DNA from: Ceratorhiza oryzae-sativae
Taxonomy: Eukaryota; Basidiomycota; Agaricomycetes; Cantharellales; Ceratobasidiaceae
Assembly (NCBI GenBank): GCA_030998015.1
Contig: JARWMV010000237.1
Span: 806,001 to 870,000, forward strand
Direction: 5' to 3'
DNA length: 64,000 bases
The position numbers and the translations under genes were made by a program. This document shows, in pieces, positions 11,600-22,829 of the stretch. Position 1 is the first letter of the stretch. The number at the start of each line of letters is the position of its first letter. The notes beneath the pieces were generated by a model. The model made no database searches. It had not been told where the DNA came from and was given only the letters and a program-made list of their open reading frames with translations.

Positions 11600-11975
11600 C
11601 GCTGTCTCTGCCTCGAGGGCAGGAAACGACGAGGTCCCGCACGAGGCCAATCTAAACGGCCCCAAACAACGGCCCTGACCCCGGCAATCATCCCCTGCCG
11701 CCGGGAGTCGCGTCGGCCATCGCCCCGTCCCGCGCATACACCTGCCCCCCGCCGCCCCGCCCCGGTCGTCGTCGCCGTCGTCGCAGCCGCCCCCCTCGCC
11801 GTCGCAGCCGCCGTCCCGCCCCCGCCCCCCGCCGCCGCGCGCTCTCACGCACGCGTGGCAGCAACGCGACATGACGTCAAACACGCGCTCGCCCGGAAAC
11901 ACAACGTGGCTCGCACGCACGCACCAGCCGAGACAACTCGCATAACACATCTAAATAGAATTTACATCGACCGCA
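11600..11975. promoter_or_regulatory. GC-rich spacer with C/G simple-sequence tract
   Basis: Between the stop of the 370-aa gene (11976) and the start of the Q-rich regulator. At 11737-11853 it is a nearly pure CCG/CGTCGTC/CCCGCC simple-sequence tract. Long open frames cross it only because of composition. It should contain the promoter and 5' leader of the minus-strand regulator. Confidence 0.4.
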
Positions 11976-13088
11976 TCATCTCCGCCACAAGTTGGGAATG
12001 GCCGGAACACCAGCCCAGACAGCGTGGTAGATCGACACCGACGCAAGGTAAACAGACGCCCCAAGCTCGAGTGGCAGTGGCAGCCCCTCGCGGCCGAGCG
12101 CACCGAGCCCGTCCCGGACGCTCCGGCTGAGCGCCGCGTCCAAGCCCAGGCAGACACGCGGCCGCACCTCGTCCTCCTCCGCCACCTCGTTGTCCCCGGC
12201 CATCCCGCTCGACGCCGCCCCAAACAGTCCCGTCTGCTCGATCGTCTCGGGCTCGTGGGTCCCGCGTTCCAGCAGCATCAGCGTCGCAGGGCTGATCCCA
12301 AGCACCGTCTCCAGCACAAACCGGAACGGCAGCCGCATCGCACTCGTCGTGTGCTCGCCCATCGAGGGGTGTGTCGGCCGCACGCACTCTGTCAAAAGCA
12401 CCGCCCGCCCATCCCCACTCGAATCCGTCTCCGCGGCGCCACCCAGCCGTAATCTCGGACTCGATCGTGGTGCTGCAAACCTTGACTCCTCCAACGTCGG
12501 GAAATGAAACTGCGATAGCGCGTCTTCATAGTTTGTTTCCTCTTCGGCCCACCGCTCCACCTCTCCGCTCTCAGTCGATGTCCACTCCCACATTTCCACC
12601 GATGGCGTCTCCCCGCTCCCGCTTCCAGACCGCCAGCTGGACGGGATCATCCGTGCGCTCCCCAACCGCACAATTCGCTCGCGCGTCAACGGACTAGCGC
12701 CCGTGCTCGTGCTGGGCCCAGATAACAGCTCGAGGTCTTCCCACTCTGTCAGCGGGCTCCGTGCCAGACGCGGGCTGCTCCCCGACAAGGGACTGCACAG
12801 ATCTGAATTGACAGCCAGCGAGGGGATCGACGAGGCGTTGGAATTAACGCGCACATGGCGCAGCCTCAGAGGTCCATACGCAAGAGAGCTGTTGGTTCGT
12901 GTACGAGAATGAAGGCTAGAAGGCCGGGGCGACGCAGGCTCCGAGGGCGCCGCTGGGAAAATCAAGACCGGTGCAGACGCAGCTGGCGGAGACCCAAGTG
13001 GCGACGAGCCCGATGAGCTAGACTCGGTCAGTTGCAGAGAGCGGTTGGATGGGAGTCTGACACGCGGTCCACTATAGTAGGCCGCCAT
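11976..13088 (-). CDS. Hypothetical 370-aa protein, single exon
   Basis: An uninterrupted frame from the ATG at 13088 to the stop at 11976, unusual here because nearly all neighbours are split. The N-terminal half is Ser/Pro-rich and low complexity (SSSSGSSPLGSPP, SEPASPRPSS). The middle has an acidic Trp-containing stretch (MWEWTSTESGEVERWAEEE) and a region with LPFRFVLETVLG and ISPATLMLLERGTHE. The C-terminus, with ELGASVYLASVSIYHAVWAG, is hydrophobic and could be amphipathic or membrane-associated. I recognise no domain. A T13-14 tract sits directly upstream of the start codon (about 13089-13102), which as a pyrimidine tract on + becomes an A-run in the transcript leader. Codon use matches coding sequence, so I consider it real, but function is unknown. 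Confidence 0.6.
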   Translation of the reverse strand: MAAYYSGPRVRLPSNRSLQLTESSSSGSSPLGSPPAASAPVLIFPAAPSEPASPRPSSLHSRTRTNSSLAYGPLRLRHVRVNSNASSIPSLAVNSDLCSPLSGSSPRLARSPLTEWEDLELLSGPSTSTGASPLTRERIVRLGSARMIPSSWRSGSGSGETPSVEMWEWTSTESGEVERWAEEETNYEDALSQFHFPTLEESRFAAPRSSPRLRLGGAAETDSSGDGRAVLLTECVRPTHPSMGEHTTSAMRLPFRFVLETVLGISPATLMLLERGTHEPETIEQTGLFGAASSGMAGDNEVAEEDEVRPRVCLGLDAALSRSVRDGLGALGREGLPLPLELGASVYLASVSIYHAVWAGVPAIPNLWRR

Positions 13089-13102
13089 TTTTTTTTTTTT
13101 TC

Positions 13103-13834
13103 ACTTTAGAGATTTTTTAGCAAGTGCGCTTTGGCTGGTCGAGGCAGGTGGCCAACTTGGGGATGTGCTTTTGTACGTAATATGGCAAAGAGGCGGTCAC
13201 GTGTACTGTTCCCAGAGATCCTTTACGCCTCCCACGTCAGTTGCCTTTTCGAAAGGGTGTGTTTATAGTTAAGCTCTGTTTCTTGGGCGGAATGTGGATT
13301 TGTTTGAAGCGGGCCATCAAACTACGTCACGAGTACCGTCTCATCGGTCCCTAATTGGCGTATTACGTGAATATAACCCAAGATTTGACCATATATTCTA
13401 TCAACTGGATAATGGTATCAAGCACATGCAGTGGATGGCTATTGGGGAGCTGGTTCTCGTTATGAGAGGAAATCTTGCGAAAATGCCCAACCAAATCTAT
13501 ATGCACTATGCCCAGTACTAAACAGTGGGTCCATAATTCGTGTATATGCATTTGAATAAAACTGGGGTTTCTTTTTTGCTGTTGAGGTGGGTTTACTCGG
13601 ACAAGAGCATCATGACAGAGCGTGGACATACCAATATTGTATTTATTACAATTCTGGGCCGAGCTATCATAGCATCGAGCGAGCACAAGATGTTGCGAAA
13701 TGAAACTACATACAAACCAACTGGCTCAAGCTGGCTACCGGGACCTTGCTTCGATCAGTGAGCCGAACCACTCATCATGCTTGGCCACACTCACGTGAGT
13801 CCGCTATGTACACCTGCTTGGATCCGCATAGACC
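13103..13834. other. Intergenic, no gene seen
   Basis: AT-rich sequence with only short open frames lacking motifs. It separates the 370-aa gene from the TATA-led unit. Confidence 0.4.
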
Positions 13835-13841
13835 TTTGGGG

Positions 13842-14580
13842 TATAAAATGGCCTGTCCCCCACTCGGCGACTCATCCTCAACCGCCACCATCCACCCGCT
13901 TACATCCCTAATATCGAGTGGCCATAGCCTTACTCTCTGCTTAACCACACTCACACCGTCCACCGCGAGTCGCCACACATGTGTAAGTCTCTCTCTGGTG
14001 CTACGAGCTTGAGGCTGACCGCGTTGGATAGCTAGTTACGCCCTCGACGAGCGACCCCCGCCCTAGTGCGGCTCGTTGTCTTGCGCAATGCATAATCATC
14101 GTGGATACCTTGGCATCCAGCGACCGCCGGGAGGTAAGCTGGTCTTCCGCTTGCCCCTATCTTCGGCAGCTGATATATCCTCTTCCTCTAGACTCCCTCC
14201 CTCGCGAGCGGCCAGCTTCGGTAAACCCTCGAGAAGCACGTGTGTCCGCCGGGTTGAGCGCTTGGTCCTGACGCTATGGCGTCTGCACGAGTTAGGGACA
14301 TCGGCTGCTCGCCCACAGGGACTGTGTCGAGGTAATCCTCTATATGCCGTGTCGGATGTCGCGTGGCTGAAAGCCACTGCACTCCACGCCGCCTTTCTGC
14401 GCTCCGCCGGATGTGGACCTTCGTGTACTGTGTACCGTAAGTTCCTGGCCTTCTTTCCTGTTCCACTCGCCACTCTTATTCCTAACGTCTACACCTGGGC
14501 CTTCAAAAGGTCTAATATTGCAGTGCTTGCTTCTACCAAATACAAAAACTTCAGTGATAGTATTACCTAATAATTGTATT
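13842..14580 (+). pseudogene. TATA-led spliced transcription unit with short or broken reading frame
   Basis: A strong TATA box (TATAAAA, 13842-13848) is followed by a C/A-rich leader typical of highly expressed fungal mRNAs and an ATG at 13979. A near-perfect intron (GTAAGT...CTGAC...ATAG, 13983-14031) interrupts codon 2. After splicing the frame reads only MSSYALDERPPP before a TAG at 14064. Moving one base at the C5 run (14055-14059) opens a plausible continuation (SAARCLAQCIIIVDTL), followed by another good intron (GTAAGC at 14134, acceptor at 14169 or 14191). Downstream segments look coding in changing frames. Options are a frameshifted or decayed membrane-type gene, or a spliced non-coding RNA with a tiny ORF. 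I cannot name a family. Confidence 0.4.
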
Positions 14581-14599
14581 CATGACCTGTGGTCGTTGT

Positions 14600-15692
14600 G
14601 ATACCTTTTGATGAACTATCCAGTCATATTGCGTGTTCTCCGTAGAGTGCCTACTCGGCCTTCCGTCCAAGTGGCGGAAAAACTAGTGATATGCGTGTGT
14701 TCACACTTTGCTATGAGTCTGATATGACCAAAACTTTGAGAGCAGTATCATACGACACAAGGATAGCTTATTGAACAAGTAGTTTCTGGAACACGCAATA
14801 TTAGCCATCACTCCCTGGTACGCAGCTGGGGGCTAGCATGTTATCGCTCGGTCCTCTTGCCTCGATTATCCAGGCACCGCCTCTGGATCGACGTATAGGT
14901 CACTCATATTATCTCTGTGCTATTACATTGATTCGTGTTTTTGGTTGTCAAATCCGCCCCGGCGAGTGGCCTTTTGTGTGAAGGAAAAAAATGTGGTGAG
15001 CTCAGGTCGATACGCGCGCTTTTCGGCACCGGTTTTGGTCTGCTCTTCGAAGTTAGGCTTTTAAAGCCTGGTTTTCTGTATCGTATTATATGTAGCCAGA
15101 GATATACTTTGACGCCGCACTGTAGCTTTTAGCAGTCGCCACGACGCCAATCCGTCACCCTGCGGAGCGCCTGCTCAAAATGATACATATATACTCACTT
15201 TTATCTCATTGATTATGCCTCTCTGTACTCTCAAAGGAAGGCCCTTGCCTCTTGTCTTGCTCTATACCTGGTTGAGCTGCATTTATGTATAAACGCCTTA
15301 AAAGGAATCCACCTGATAGCCGATTTGATACGGCGTAGCCTAAGTCGGTTGTTCTCGATACCCGCCATCCGGAAGTTCATCCGGTTGGGGAGCTTAAAGC
15401 CAAAAAATTGGGGCGTCGTGACAGTTCTACCGAACATAACATCTCGAACTTGATTGGTGTGATGATTGACTACAAGCGTAGTAAAGCGGCTGCAGATAAG
15501 CAGGTCGATACTTGTCATTTAGTTACTCATACGGCAGACATTGCCTGATCGCTGCTTGATCCAAGTAGTCAATGGGCCCTTCTCTCTTAGCACTTTTTGG
15601 GGCAGGGTGAAATATCATCATTTATTCAAGTCGCGGATACGTAGAGGTATGAGATGCAGTTGTTCCACCTGGGGAACGGGATTTTAAACGTC
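14600..15692. other. Intergenic, no supported gene
   Basis: AT-moderate sequence downstream of the TATA-led unit and of the VDAC stop (15693). A 95-codon minus-strand frame (15231-15518) has no motif or convincing codon pattern. No repeat or RNA gene was recognised. Confidence 0.4.
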
Positions 15693-16784
15693 TCACGACT
15701 CGAACGTAAATGATGCTCCGAGACGATGCGCGTTGCTGGAAGTCGTGTCATTGAGGCGTTGAGTGTCAAGGGCGAGACCGAAGGACGCGCGAACACCAGG
15801 GCTACATGGTTGTGAGTATGCATCGCATATTACTAATCAGAAGGCTTACCGAAGAGCCTGGGTGTATCCGAGAACAAGGACGCCGGCGTTGTTGATCTTA
15901 GCCTTGACAAATGCAGCAGAATCAAGGTACCTATATGCGTGCATGAAGTATATGGCCAACGTGATTGAACTAAACTAAACTTACGCCTTTGCGCCAACCT
16001 CGAGATTCACACCACCAGTGGCAGACTTGGTGTCATACACGGCCTTGGCACCAGCCTCAACGTCGCGCGAGACACGGTGGTAGTAGCTCGCGGAAAAGAT
16101 GGAAAGGTTGCCCAGGCCATGGACGGTCACCGCGTATTCGGGAGCAGAGAAACCAAGGGCCCCCGCATAGCGAGTAACCTTGCCAGATGTGACATCGTAC
16201 GAAGCTTCACCACCGATCAAAAAGCCGTCGCGGCCAAAGACAGTGTCAGCCGTGAAAGTTGGGCCCTTGAACAGATCGACAAGGGCGCGCGAGTGGAGAC
16301 CAGGCTGCTTCCAGACGGCGTTGAAGAGTGCAGACTTGGTGCCCTTCTCCGGGAGGAGTGAAGCAGTCAGATCGAGCTTAAGGCCCTTGGCGATCTGGTT
16401 CTCGAGCTCAACCTGGGTGCTGTAGGAAATGGAATCAACCAAAATGTCGCGATTATGACGCGACCAAGTACACTGACCGGAGCACGTTGGTAGTTGTCCA
16501 GGCCTGGGTAATGGTGAGTCCGTTCTTGGGGTCGAGGTACTTGCCCTCGACGTCGCCAGTGATGGCGGTTGACTTGGTGTCGCGGGTACCAGCGACCTTG
16601 AATACGACACCAGTCGGGGTCTTGGTCTTGACCTCGAGGGAGGTGCCAAAGATGGGCAGATCCTTGGCCAGCAAGTCGTTGGACGACTTGCCAAGATCCT
16701 GTATTCGACGCGATAAACATCTGATCCGACGCGTCAGACGGGCGGACTGACCTTCCAGTTGGGGGGAACGGGCTGGGTGGCCAT
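15693..16784 (-). CDS. POR1: Mitochondrial outer-membrane porin (VDAC)
   Basis: Forms the 19-strand beta-barrel that passes ATP, ADP and other metabolites across the outer mitochondrial membrane. The ATG at 16784 gives MATQPVPPNWK, followed immediately by an intron, as in other fungal porins. Then come DLGKSSNDLLAKDLP, the long alternating beta-strand pattern, the nucleotide-contacting GLK motif (QIAKGLKLDL) and the terminal strands (GYTQALRPGVRASFGLALD, ending SFTFES). The last exon joins through an intron at about 15802-15848 with matched phase. The stop is TGA at 15693-15695. No frame break was seen. Length (about 290 aa after splicing) is right for the family. Confidence 0.95.
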
Positions 16785-16919
16785 AGTGAACAGCGGCGGT
16801 CGACGGGGGGACGTGTGGTGGTCGTGGGTGAACGTGCGTTCACTTTTTAGCTCTGAGCCCGAGTGGTCCCGAGATTACGTCAGGAAGATTACATAACGGT
16901 TTCATTGCACGTGCACTAG

Positions 16920-19810
16920 TACATGCCAAATTATTCGGGATCCTTCCGGCTTGTCATCGCATGATACTCCATACAACATGCGATCCAAAACTTTCTTGTG
17001 GGTTTCGGTTTCCTCATCATTATCATGAAGGACCGGAAGACGCACAGTGCGTTGGAGGCAGGGTGCCATAATTTGGATATGTCTCATGAAGGAGTTCCGA
17101 TCCCAGGAGCATAGATGCGCACAACACCGGACTCGTTTGTCTTCTCCCCTGAAACGATTGCACCACCATCCCGTAGACCCAATTCGCCGAGGATTGCGAT
17201 ATATGGCTGGCTGTTGGGTGGTAACCCAGTCTTTTCTGGACCAACAATCGATAGGTCATTCTCGATCCTCGGTCTCTGGCTTTTTTGGACTCCAGAATGT
17301 ACCAGAACGTTTGGGTTGACAGTTTGCACATCGGGGTCAATTTATCAAACCTTGGGAACACTGTATAGCCGAAGTACGAGTCCAGTGACGCGAAAGCCAA
17401 GTTTGCGTTCCACAGGCAAGAGTACACAAAGTGTTATAACACGACTGATGATAGTAATTGTTGCTTACCTTGCCGAGTGCTCACCCGACTTGGGATCACA
17501 TTTAAACCTGATAGAGTTATCCATACTAACCCAGTGCGACAAGTTAATAAACCACCCATCTGGAAATTGCCTGTTGATGGTTTTAGCATATTTTTTGCCA
17601 AACAAGAATCCTAGATAACTTTTCACATATATCGGCTGGCAGTCGGGCAGCTGGGAATCCTCCGAATGAACGGGCGCGGGTGGGCATTGGCGTGCGAGCA
17701 AATCCTTGGCTACTAGGTAGATTAAGCGAGAAGCTAGCTCACCTTTCCGGCCTTTGTCAACAAGCTTCTCGATAACGGCTTCTTCTAAACGCATAGGCGC
17801 GGCTCCAATCGGATAGGGGGTCGTCCTTCGTATACGACAGGTGTGCAGCGGTACAAGACAGCAGGGCTTGAGGGGTATCGCGTTTCCTGCCAAGTCCGAT
17901 GCTCTGTTATGCCAATGGACACACATAGATGACTGGATACGGCGTCTTCCACGAACTGGCTGGACTTGAACCGTCCAAAGCAGACGTTCACGATAAACTG
18001 TTGACCGAGCACAGTGAGTGCCCGGTCAGAATTACGGCCTTCAAAATGACTGCCGTTGCAAATCTTGTCTCATGCTATTTTCAGTATTTTGATCGGGCCA
18101 ATTCCTGAACCAACCAAGGACTGCCACCTGTGGCCCAGAGCTTGCATTAGTGTCATTTCTATATGACTTGTTAACCACATACAACGGTCGACCGAACCGA
18201 ACGATATCTTTGAATTTCCCAACATCTCCAAGTGATACTCCACCAGGAGCCAGCGCACGCTGATCCAATAGAGTGTATAGGGAGGAGATGACTTGGCCTC
18301 CTTGGGTCCCCGAATATCCATATATAGTACCCAAACGTTTTTCCTCTTCAACTGTGCATGTTTGTATTGAATAGCCTGGTCCAGTTGAATCAAACAAAAT
18401 ATTCACCTCGATGAGCATGCGAGGCTTACCGGTGCCTGAGCTTTGAACGACCGAACAAAACTTGCTGTAGTAGTTCCGCTTTGCGAATTGCTTGCTACAG
18501 CTGGTGAGGTAATCGTAATTGCACTTTCGGCACCAGACTCGTATCCGGTCTGAAATGCTCCCGCAAGATCTAGGACCTCGATGAAGTAAAATAAAGTGAT
18601 CAAAAGCGAGGACTTATATACCTGAGTCTGGCTGGGCGGATGGTTGGGATTCCATGGCCGCGAAGGTGCTGAATATGTCTACGTGTGTGATGTGGTGACG
18701 CTGGGTGCATAGTCACCAAAAAAATTAGAACTTACGCTTTACGAGCGGCTCATAGTATCCGGGAGACTGATTTGGCCATGAGCAGGCGAAATTGGGGGGA
18801 GTGGGCGAGCTCGGATGTGGTGGCTTGCTCAGCTTGACTGTAAGGCGGGCGATAACTCTCGATGAGGGTTGAAAGAGAGACACCTTGATCGACTCAGCAA
18901 GATTCCGTAGCGTTTGGCTGATATATGCGGGACCCCCGTATTCGCTAATTGTCGCCACTATATCGCTTGTTGTCGAAGGGGCCACGGTGGACGCTGGCCG
19001 GGCACCGTCACTCGTTGCAGTTTGCAAAGTGATTATTGCTATTGGTGCTTGCGGCGCTTCCTGAGACACAAAAATGAGTCCCGACAATGAGATGGGTCAT
19101 ATCTCCTTCAATTCGGGAGTTATAGAGAAGAGAAATATGCCGTTGAAATCGCAGCTTTGGCTTAAACAAGACTGTATGCACAAACAATGGAACGAGCAAA
19201 ATGCCAAAAAGCTACCCCACTCAATTCCAGGAAACAGGTATACCAAACTGCATCCATCGAGGGTGCGAGTCCGAAGAGCCGTATGACGAGCGTTTTGAGT
19301 GAATTCTGGCTGGCATACGGCTCGATTGCTGGTGAGGTGGGTGGCTCGGACGTCGGGTTCAGCAAAGAAGTCAGGTGCAAATAACCGAGAGTTACCTGCA
19401 CCGGTAAACAACTGTTAGCATCAGTTTTTTACAAGGGCCCTCAGTTCATATATTACTTCGCTAATCATTATATATGATATGTGAATAACTGGCTACCGAG
19501 ATGAGCGAAGGTTGGTCATCTATGGCGCCAGTTCAGTCCAAGCCTGTAATGCTGGGCCGAAGCTGAAACCAAATCCAAAGACGACAACCAGGGCTGCCAC
19601 GTTATAGGCCCAAAAGTCCAAGGTGATCAGCTCAACGACACCTGCTGCCGAAGATTCAGAGGCTGAAAGCGTACCTCGGAGCGACGTCGAAATCAAATCG
19701 CTTATAAAGAAGGAGAAGAAGGAGACGAAGGAAGAGGAGCAGGAGGGGGAGCAGGAGGAAAGGAAGGGAGGGTGTCAGCCTGGTGCACTTGACTACACGG
19801 ATGAGATGTG
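16920..19810 (-). CDS. Unrecognised multi-exon protein, probably membrane-anchored
   Basis: A chain of coding-like minus-strand segments separated by intron-sized gaps. Near 19550-19700 there is a hydrophobic segment (LDFWAYNVAALVVVFGFGFS). Near 19200-19400 a second possible helix (MDAVWYTCFLELSGVAFW) follows NPTSEPPTSPAIEPY. Further down come a soluble stretch (EAPQAPIAIITLQT, PAYISQTLRNLAESI), a segment with RLGTIYGYSGTQGGQVISS, another with FLFGKKYAKTINRQFPDGWF and INLSHWVSMDN, and finally the NLAFASLDSYFGYTVFPR segment. The order suggests N-terminal transmembrane helices and a large extramembrane part. Some segments may belong to separate genes: the stop-terminated helix ending near 19550 could be the end of a small gene. 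I cannot assign a family. Confidence 0.4.
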
Positions 19811-20073
19811 CGAGTAACTGTGCAATGCATATATACGATGGGCCATATAATTTCAAATAACTTTGGGTTACCATCTACTATCTAGGCACATGACTCAAAC
19901 GTCTACATTGGGTGTCTTATGGGAGAACGAATTTGGGCTCCAACGCCTAGACTACAGCTTGAAATGCGGGCCCAACCCATCTCGAGCCGAACGGTTCATT
20001 TAGGCATCATGTCACGTGCCCAAAGGGTGCACGTGTCCGGGCGCGCAACCACTCGCCACCTCGACGCGCCCAC
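19811..20073. promoter_or_regulatory. Short promoter region of Cyp15
   Basis: Spacer between the membrane-protein region on the minus strand and the ATG at 20074. It contains two CACGTG-like E-box words near 20012-20032 (TCACGTGCCC and GCACGTGTCC) just ahead of the start codon. A regulatory role is inference. Confidence 0.35.
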
Positions 20074-22586
20074 ATGTCCGACGACGGCCAGGATACGACT
20101 GCTGCCGCCACTCGCAAACGTGCGCGAAATGGCGAGGAGCAAGAAGAAGATATTGCGGGGCCGATGGCTGAAGTTGAAGATGACGACGAGGACGACATCG
20201 GGCCGATGCCGGTTGCGGATGGAGGCGTTGGGGATGGAGCGGTGCGCAAAAAGCGAAAGGGTTGGTCGTGAGGTATTCTCAAGTATTGGCTATGCTGAAA
20301 ATATGTGATAGTCTTGCCTCACGAACGACTATTCCTAGATCATTTGCCAAGCGCGGATAGGTATTCCAAGAGCTTCATGCACCGTGATGTCCTCAACTAT
20401 GTTGTAATGACCAAGTAGGTGCAGGCCTTTCGTTTCTCCATTTCGCTCACCAGCACCATAGAACTGGGTTTCTCATTACAACCTCTGTCGATGGTCACCT
20501 CAAGTTTTGGAAGAAACAAGAAGTTGGCATCGAGTTTGTCAAGCACTACCGCGCCCACCTGTCTCCCATTATTGCCGTCACTGCCTCAACCGATGGCACA
20601 GTTGTCGCTAGCGTTGCAGATGATGGTAGTGTCAAGGTTTTTGATGTGATCAATTTTGGTGCGTTTATACCCGACTTTGCTGTCCTTGTACTCATTTCGC
20701 TGCAGACATGATCAACATGATCAAGCTCGACTATACGCCGAAAACCGCGTGCTGGGTGCACCGGAGGGGACAGGCCTGGCACTGCTAGCCATGTATGTTG
20801 ACATCCTCGATTGGGAACTCTGACTAACTTGCCGCAGCTCGGACGAAAAATCTTCAACCATTCACATCTACGATGGCCGAGGAGACGGCAAGCCTCTACA
20901 GACCATTCCTAGCCTACATCGTTCTCCTGTACACCTAATGACCGTAAGCATCCCGGCTGCTCTCATTATTGGTCCATAAAGTGATATTTACGTTAAAGCT
21001 AGTACACTGACCATTTCGACACTGTCGTCTCGGCCGATGAATCTGGCTTTGTCGAGTATTGGCAACCACGGGAGCCGTATGAGCCTCCTAAAAATGTACC
21101 CGGCATGTGGGAGTTTAAGAGCAACACTGATCTTTACGAGTTCAAAAAGGTATGCATTCGTCGCCCGTTTGCCAGCCTTAACTCACAACCGTCAGACAAA
21201 ATCTGTTCCAACGTCCTTGACATTCTCCCCCAACTCGTCCCATTTTGTCACGCTCTCCTCTAGCACAGACCGACAAGTCCGTATTTTCAACACTCTCACA
21301 GGCAAAATGACTCGCCGCTACGACGAATCTCTCACTGCTATCCAAGAGATGCAACAAGCCGGCACTGCCGCGCATAAGTTGGACGATATGGAATTTGGTC
21401 GCCGCCTGGCGGTCGAGCGAGAAATTGAAAAGGATCCGAGGGTGCTGGCAAGCATCTCAGCCGTGTGGGACGAGAGTGGGACATTGATTTTGTATCCTAC
21501 ATTGGTCGGCATTAAAGGTGTGTTTTAGCCGCTTTCGGTAAATTGAGGTACTGATACATCACCAGTGGTGAATACGGTGACGAACCGGGTTGTAAGATTG
21601 TTGGGGAAGGATGAGACCGGGAGGTGGTTAAACCTTGCGCTGTACCAAGGAGCGCCTGCAAAGAAGACATTGACTACTATCGTGCGTACATACACAACTC
21701 CTATTAACAATTAGGGGCTGAGCATGAACAGGCAATGGCGGCATCAGCCAACCCGATCCTAGCGAACAAGGAAGAACGGGACCCCACACTATTCTGCACT
21801 GCATACAAACGCCCCCGTTTCTACATGTTTACTCGCCAAGAGCCAGAGTATGTTCTCCATTTTAAAGTCCCTTCACATGATCTTACACCATATCAGAGAC
21901 AACAAAGATGGGGGTGATCGCGACATATTCAACGAAAAGCCCACGAGGGAAGAACAAACGATCGCATCGGCTCAACCCGTCAAATCAGCTGCCTCGCTTG
22001 GTACTAGTGCCGTTATTCATACATCCATGGGTGACATCCATCTACGACTATTCCCTGAACATGCACCAAAGACTGTTGAGAACTTTGTCGGACATGCAAA
22101 GAGTGGATACTTTGAAGGGGTGATCTTCCACCGTGTGATTAAGAAGTTTGTAGGTTCCATCTTTGATTATATTAAAAGAAGGGCAGCTGATGCGCATGCT
22201 GCAGATGATCCAAACCGGAGACCCGTTGGGAGACGGGACTGGTGGGACATCCATCTGGGGAAGAGAGTTTGAGGACGAGTTTTCGCCTGCTGTGAAACAC
22301 GATCGGTACGTCCACTCTCCAGCCCTCTGCCTCGCCCCAACCCCTTCATAACGCTAATCTGTGCAATAGCCCATACACGGTCAGCATGGCCAATGCTGGC
22401 CCCAACACCAATGGCTCTCAGTTCTTCATCACAACAGTCGTGACCCCGTGGTTGGACAACAAGCACACGGTGTTTGGGCGCGTTGTACACGGGCTGGAGG
22501 TCGTTCATGCGATCGAAAACGTCAAGGTTAACAAGGCGGACAAGCCGTTTGAGGATATCAAGATCATTAACGTAGATGTGGAATGA
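20074..22586 (+). CDS. cyp15: WD40-repeat cyclophilin (peptidyl-prolyl isomerase), PPWD1/Cyp15 type
   Basis: Nuclear, spliceosome-associated prolyl isomerase with N-terminal WD40 repeats. The ATG at 20074 gives an acidic head and a KKRK patch. Introns are at about 20262-20311, 20413-20459 and at several later sites. Repeats include [54 protein letters not shown] and [22 protein letters not shown], then [18 protein letters not shown]. The cyclophilin domain starts near 22000 ([25 protein letters not shown]). It carries the catalytic [15 protein letters not shown] split by an intron, GSQFFIT, and ends [14 protein letters not shown]. The frame changes at 20759-20762 (CACC), consistent with one missing C. 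Otherwise the intron phases close. Human PPWD1 and fission-yeast Cyp15 share this architecture. Confidence 0.95.
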
Positions 22587-22829
22587 GGTGAATCTTGGTC
22601 CGACACCAAATGTTGTCTTGCGTCTGGCCTATCAATAGGGTTTTGCAATATTTCACAAGCTATGAGGCATTAGGCGTGAATGGCTAGTATAGAAAATCTA
22701 TCCACGTCAAATCAGCTCCAAAGATGCTGCCTAAAGAGAATCGCTTCACGTCGGCTGCACGTGTCAAAATGCGCTCAACCGCCCTGTCTCGGGCCGTCTC
22801 GTTCCATCCCGGGCCTGTACGGTGGTACA

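Noticed and set aside
11737..11853. Possible CRISPR-like or satellite repeat
   Set aside because: Simple C/G-rich low complexity without unit structure or spacers; a eukaryotic genome makes CRISPR implausible.
12024..12912. Several plus-strand frames over the 370-aa gene
   Set aside because: Antisense shadows of a GC-rich single-exon gene; no motif and Arg/Pro-biased composition.
15231..15518. 95-codon minus-strand frame
   Set aside because: No motif, no splice context and no coding-like composition.
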